Positions 32,341 to 33,711 of a stretch of 33,711 nucleotides of DNA are shown here, one piece after another; the first letter of the stretch is position 1; each line of letters starts with the position of its first letter. Source of the stretch: a virus. Under the pieces are notes generated by a model. That model saw only the letters and a program-made list of their open reading frames with translations. It had not been told where the DNA came from and made no database searches. The stretch covers positions 1 through 33,711 of IMG/VR virus record IMGVR_UViG_3300026521_000361; one strand, given 5' to 3'. The translations under genes were made by a program, and so were the position numbers.

Positions 32341-32805
32341 ATGGGTATCATTGATTTTAGCTTGTCTGATATTGGAAATATTTTAACAAGAGCAAGAGAA
32401 GCAATTACAGGTGAGAAAATAAAAGACCCTACAGAACTTGCAAAACTTGATTTACAGCTAGAGCAGCTGCACTCTAAATTGATGCAAGGGCAGATGAAAA
32501 TCAACGAAGAAGAAGCAAAGCATCCAAGTTTGTTTGTAGCAGGGTGGAGACCTGCTGTAGGATGGGTAGGAGTTATTACTTTGTTTTTTATGTATGTTCC
32601 AAAGGCAATAGTTATGACTTTAGTATGGTGCTATACAGTTTACTTGACTTATCACCCTGAGATTATTGCAACTGTTCCTGAAATTCCAAAGTTTCCAGAC
32701 ATGGGTAGCGGAGATATCTTAGGGCTGCTTTTATCTATTTTGGGTGTAGGAGCTATGAGAAGTTTTGATAAAAAGAATAAAGTAGATACAAAGGTAGTGG
32801 CGTGA
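32341..32805 (+). CDS. Holin, 3TM superfamily
   Basis: In this 154-residue protein, residues 60-76 are KHPSLFVAGWRPAVGWV, the signature 'GWRP..GW' of the 3TM holin family. Membrane spans are predicted at about 72-86, 88-104 and 124-138. The N-terminal 60 residues are helical and polar. Holins time lysis by opening the inner membrane so that the lysozyme can reach the wall. The stop overlaps the lysozyme start, and the upstream protein is a likely partner. Confidence 0.85.
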   Translation: MGIIDFSLSDIGNILTRAREAITGEKIKDPTELAKLDLQLEQLHSKLMQGQMKINEEEAKHPSLFVAGWRPAVGWVGVITLFFMYVPKAIVMTLVWCYTVYLTYHPEIIATVPEIPKFPDMGSGDILGLLLSILGVGAMRSFDKKNKVDTKVVA

Positions 32806-33209
32806 TGTATAACAATGTACTCAATGAGCTTAAAGAAGATGAGGGTTTTGTAGCACATCCATATAATGATAGTCTTGGTATTCCTACTATTGGTTATGGA
32901 ACAAAGCTACCGCTTGATAAAATTGAAGCTGAGTTGCTGCTAGAAAAAAGATTTAATGATACACTTATGGAAGTTAAAAAGAATATTTATTTTTTTGAAG
33001 ATTTATCGGAGTGTGCAAAAGAAGTAATACTAAATATGGCATATAATTTAGGAGTTCCACGACTATTAAAGTTTAAAAGAATGTTGAAAGCTTTGGAGGT
33101 TAAAGATTACAGAACTGCTGCAAAAGAGATGGTAGATAGTCTATGGTATAGACAAGTAGGAAGTAGGGCAACAAGGCTTGTTGTGAAGATGAGTAAATGC
33201 AATAACTAA
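32805..33209 (+). CDS. Endolysin, T4-type lysozyme (GH24)
   Basis: This 134-residue protein (ATG 32805; a GTG one codon earlier is possible) hydrolyses the MurNAc-GlcNAc bond of peptidoglycan. The catalytic triad of T4 lysozyme is conserved as E13 (KEDEG), D22 (PYND) and T28 (IPTIGYGT). The rest matches the GH24 fold, ending LWYRQVGSRATRLVVKM. It is shorter than T4 lysozyme (164) but not broken. No signal peptide is seen, so export depends on the holin. It is the last phage gene before attR. Confidence 0.93.
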   Translation: MYNNVLNELKEDEGFVAHPYNDSLGIPTIGYGTKLPLDKIEAELLLEKRFNDTLMEVKKNIYFFEDLSECAKEVILNMAYNLGVPRLLKFKRMLKALEVKDYRTAAKEMVDSLWYRQVGSRATRLVVKMSKCNN

Positions 33210-33390
33210 TATAAAATATGGTTACTTAAAGGATATTTAGCAATAATTATACACATCTATGAAATATGAGTGTAATAATATTATGTTATTTTTAGAAGGA
33301 ATTTTTTAAGTAAAACAATGTCCAAACTATGACCATGATAGTTGTCACTTGCGGTCATAAATTTATTCAAAACTCCTATTGTTGGGGTAT
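33210..33390. other. Phage-side attachment region, no gene
   Basis: No gene is seen between the lysozyme stop and the tRNA fragment. Two inverted repeats are present. An imperfect one at about 33247-33281 (ATTATACAC with GTGTAATAAT) could end the late transcript. A perfect one, TATGACC/GGTCATA (33328-33334/33353-33359, loop 18), is placed like an arm-type integrase or excisionase site about 35 bp from the crossover. Both roles are inference. Confidence 0.4.
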
Positions 33391-33443
33391 AATCTCGGCT
33401 CATAACCGAGCGGTCCCGTGTTCGAGTCACGGAGGACCCACCA
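33391..33443 (+). pseudogene. 3' half of tRNA-Met(CAT), attR remnant
   Basis: The anticodon arm CTCGG-CTCATAA-CCGAG (33394-33410), the T arm CCGTG-TTCGAGT-CACGG (to 33432), the 3' acceptor strand AGGACCC, the discriminator A and CCA (33441-33443) are all intact. The matching 5' acceptor strand would be GGGTCCT, but the bases at that position (33367-33373, TCAAAAC) do not pair, and no D arm is present. The gene is therefore only its 3' part, the displaced remnant expected at attR when a phage integrates into a tRNA gene and restores it at attL. Confidence 0.85.
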
Positions 33444-33524
33444 CTTAATAAATTTCCCCTTCAAAATATACTATAATATACTCCACAAATTAACTCATTG
33501 ATAGGCAAAAAGCAAAGGCTCCCT

Positions 33525-33711
33525 ATGAGAAATATCTACTTAATCATTGCAAAACAGATTGTCGAAGAGGCTGGAAAGATCATTAAAGAGGCGCGTGAGA
33601 CAAATACCTTCTCGTATGAGTTTAAAGATGATGAGACACCAATAAGTAACATTGACCAGCAGGTCCAAGACTATATGGCAAAGCGTCTTCGAGACAGTTT
33701 TGACATTCAGG
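33525..33711 (+). CDS. Host CysQ/inositol-monophosphatase-like protein, partial
   Basis: The gene runs off the window end. The visible 62 residues (MRNIYLIIAKQIVEEAGKII and KDDETPISNIDQQVQDYMAK) match the start of the inositol monophosphatase/3'(2'),5'-bisphosphate nucleotidase superfamily. Its 'K.D.(S/T)P(V/I)(T/S).(A/I)D' motif places the first metal-site helix. AAAGG lies just before the ATG. The location beyond the tRNA fragment makes it host chromosomal. The exact substrate cannot be told from the N-terminus. Confidence 0.6.
   Translation, partial: MRNIYLIIAKQIVEEAGKIIKEARETNTFSYEFKDDETPISNIDQQVQDYMAKRLRDSFDIQ

Larger units (their letters stand above)
1..33392 (+). mobile_element. Prophage, podovirus-like, left end not in window
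   Basis: The interval holds a repressor/Cro switch, replication genes, terminase, portal, scaffold, capsid, ejection proteins and a holin-lysozyme cassette in normal phage order. It ends at a tRNA-Met gene fragment followed by a host-like gene. No integrase is visible, so the left attachment site and integrase are inferred to lie upstream of base 1. No tape measure, sheath or tail tube was recognised, which together with the giant polyvalent ejection protein points to short-tailed virions. The right boundary is placed where tRNA similarity begins; it is approximate because attL is not available for comparison. Confidence 0.9.

Noticed and set aside
33256-33310. Short frame after the lysozyme gene starting ATGAAATATGAG
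   Set aside because: Only 16 codons, no ribosome site, and it falls in an inverted repeat.
33367-33443. Complete tRNA-Met gene
   Set aside because: The sequence where the 5' acceptor strand and D arm should be does not pair with AGGACCC and lacks D-arm bases, so only the 3' half is present.
1-33711. CRISPR array, insertion sequence or integrase gene
   Set aside because: No regularly spaced repeats, no transposase motifs and no tyrosine or serine recombinase signature was seen in any frame.

Overview
The window is most of an AT-rich temperate phage integrated in a bacterial chromosome, with the right-hand phage/host junction at about 33.39 kb. The host is probably a Campylobacterota species (Sulfurimonas-like). 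That is an inference from base composition, AAGGAG-type ribosome sites, near-absent -35 boxes and protein style; no rRNA or host marker proves it. The left end of the phage, including any integrase, lies outside the window. The virion looks podovirus-like: there is a portal, a scaffold and an SU10/DUF5309-like capsid protein, a very large polyvalent ejection protein, and no tape-measure, sheath or tail-tube gene.

Layout. 1-512: a 24-residue membrane peptide gene with a strong ribosome site, then about 260 bp dense in inverted repeats (possible structured RNA), then a repressor-type promoter. 513-935: a small lipoprotein. 943-2959 (minus strand): the lysogeny arm, with a SOS-cleavable CI/LexA-type repressor, a secreted protein 12 bp downstream of it, and a RelE-like toxin with its antitoxin. 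2984-3053: divergent control region with three TTACC-N5-GGTAA operators. 3060-6213 (plus strand): early genes, namely a Cro-like regulator, an RHH protein, a structured leader RNA, replication initiator-like and helicase-loader-like proteins, and RusA. 6285-12719: packaging and head genes. 12737-24209: about a dozen mostly unrecognised virion/tail proteins. 24270-31958: ejection proteins. 32021-33209: lysis cassette (coiled-coil/TM protein, 3TM holin, T4-type lysozyme). 33391-33443: the 3' half of a tRNA-Met gene marking attR. 33525-end: host CysQ/inositol-monophosphatase-like gene.

How it works together. The repressor should hold the divergent early promoter shut. Two further operators, one an exact 17-bp copy of a site in the control region, sit at the promoter of the lipoprotein gene, so that gene belongs to the same regulon. 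The secreted protein is probably co-transcribed with the repressor and carries a 21-residue motif that is 14/21 identical to a segment of the phage's own ejection protein. This makes it the best candidate here for an undescribed superinfection-exclusion factor. Other notable points are a possible pseudoknot before the replication genes, a repeated promoter-like element before the capsid and both ejection genes, and a 55-residue miniature copy of the ends of a 325-residue coiled-coil virion protein.
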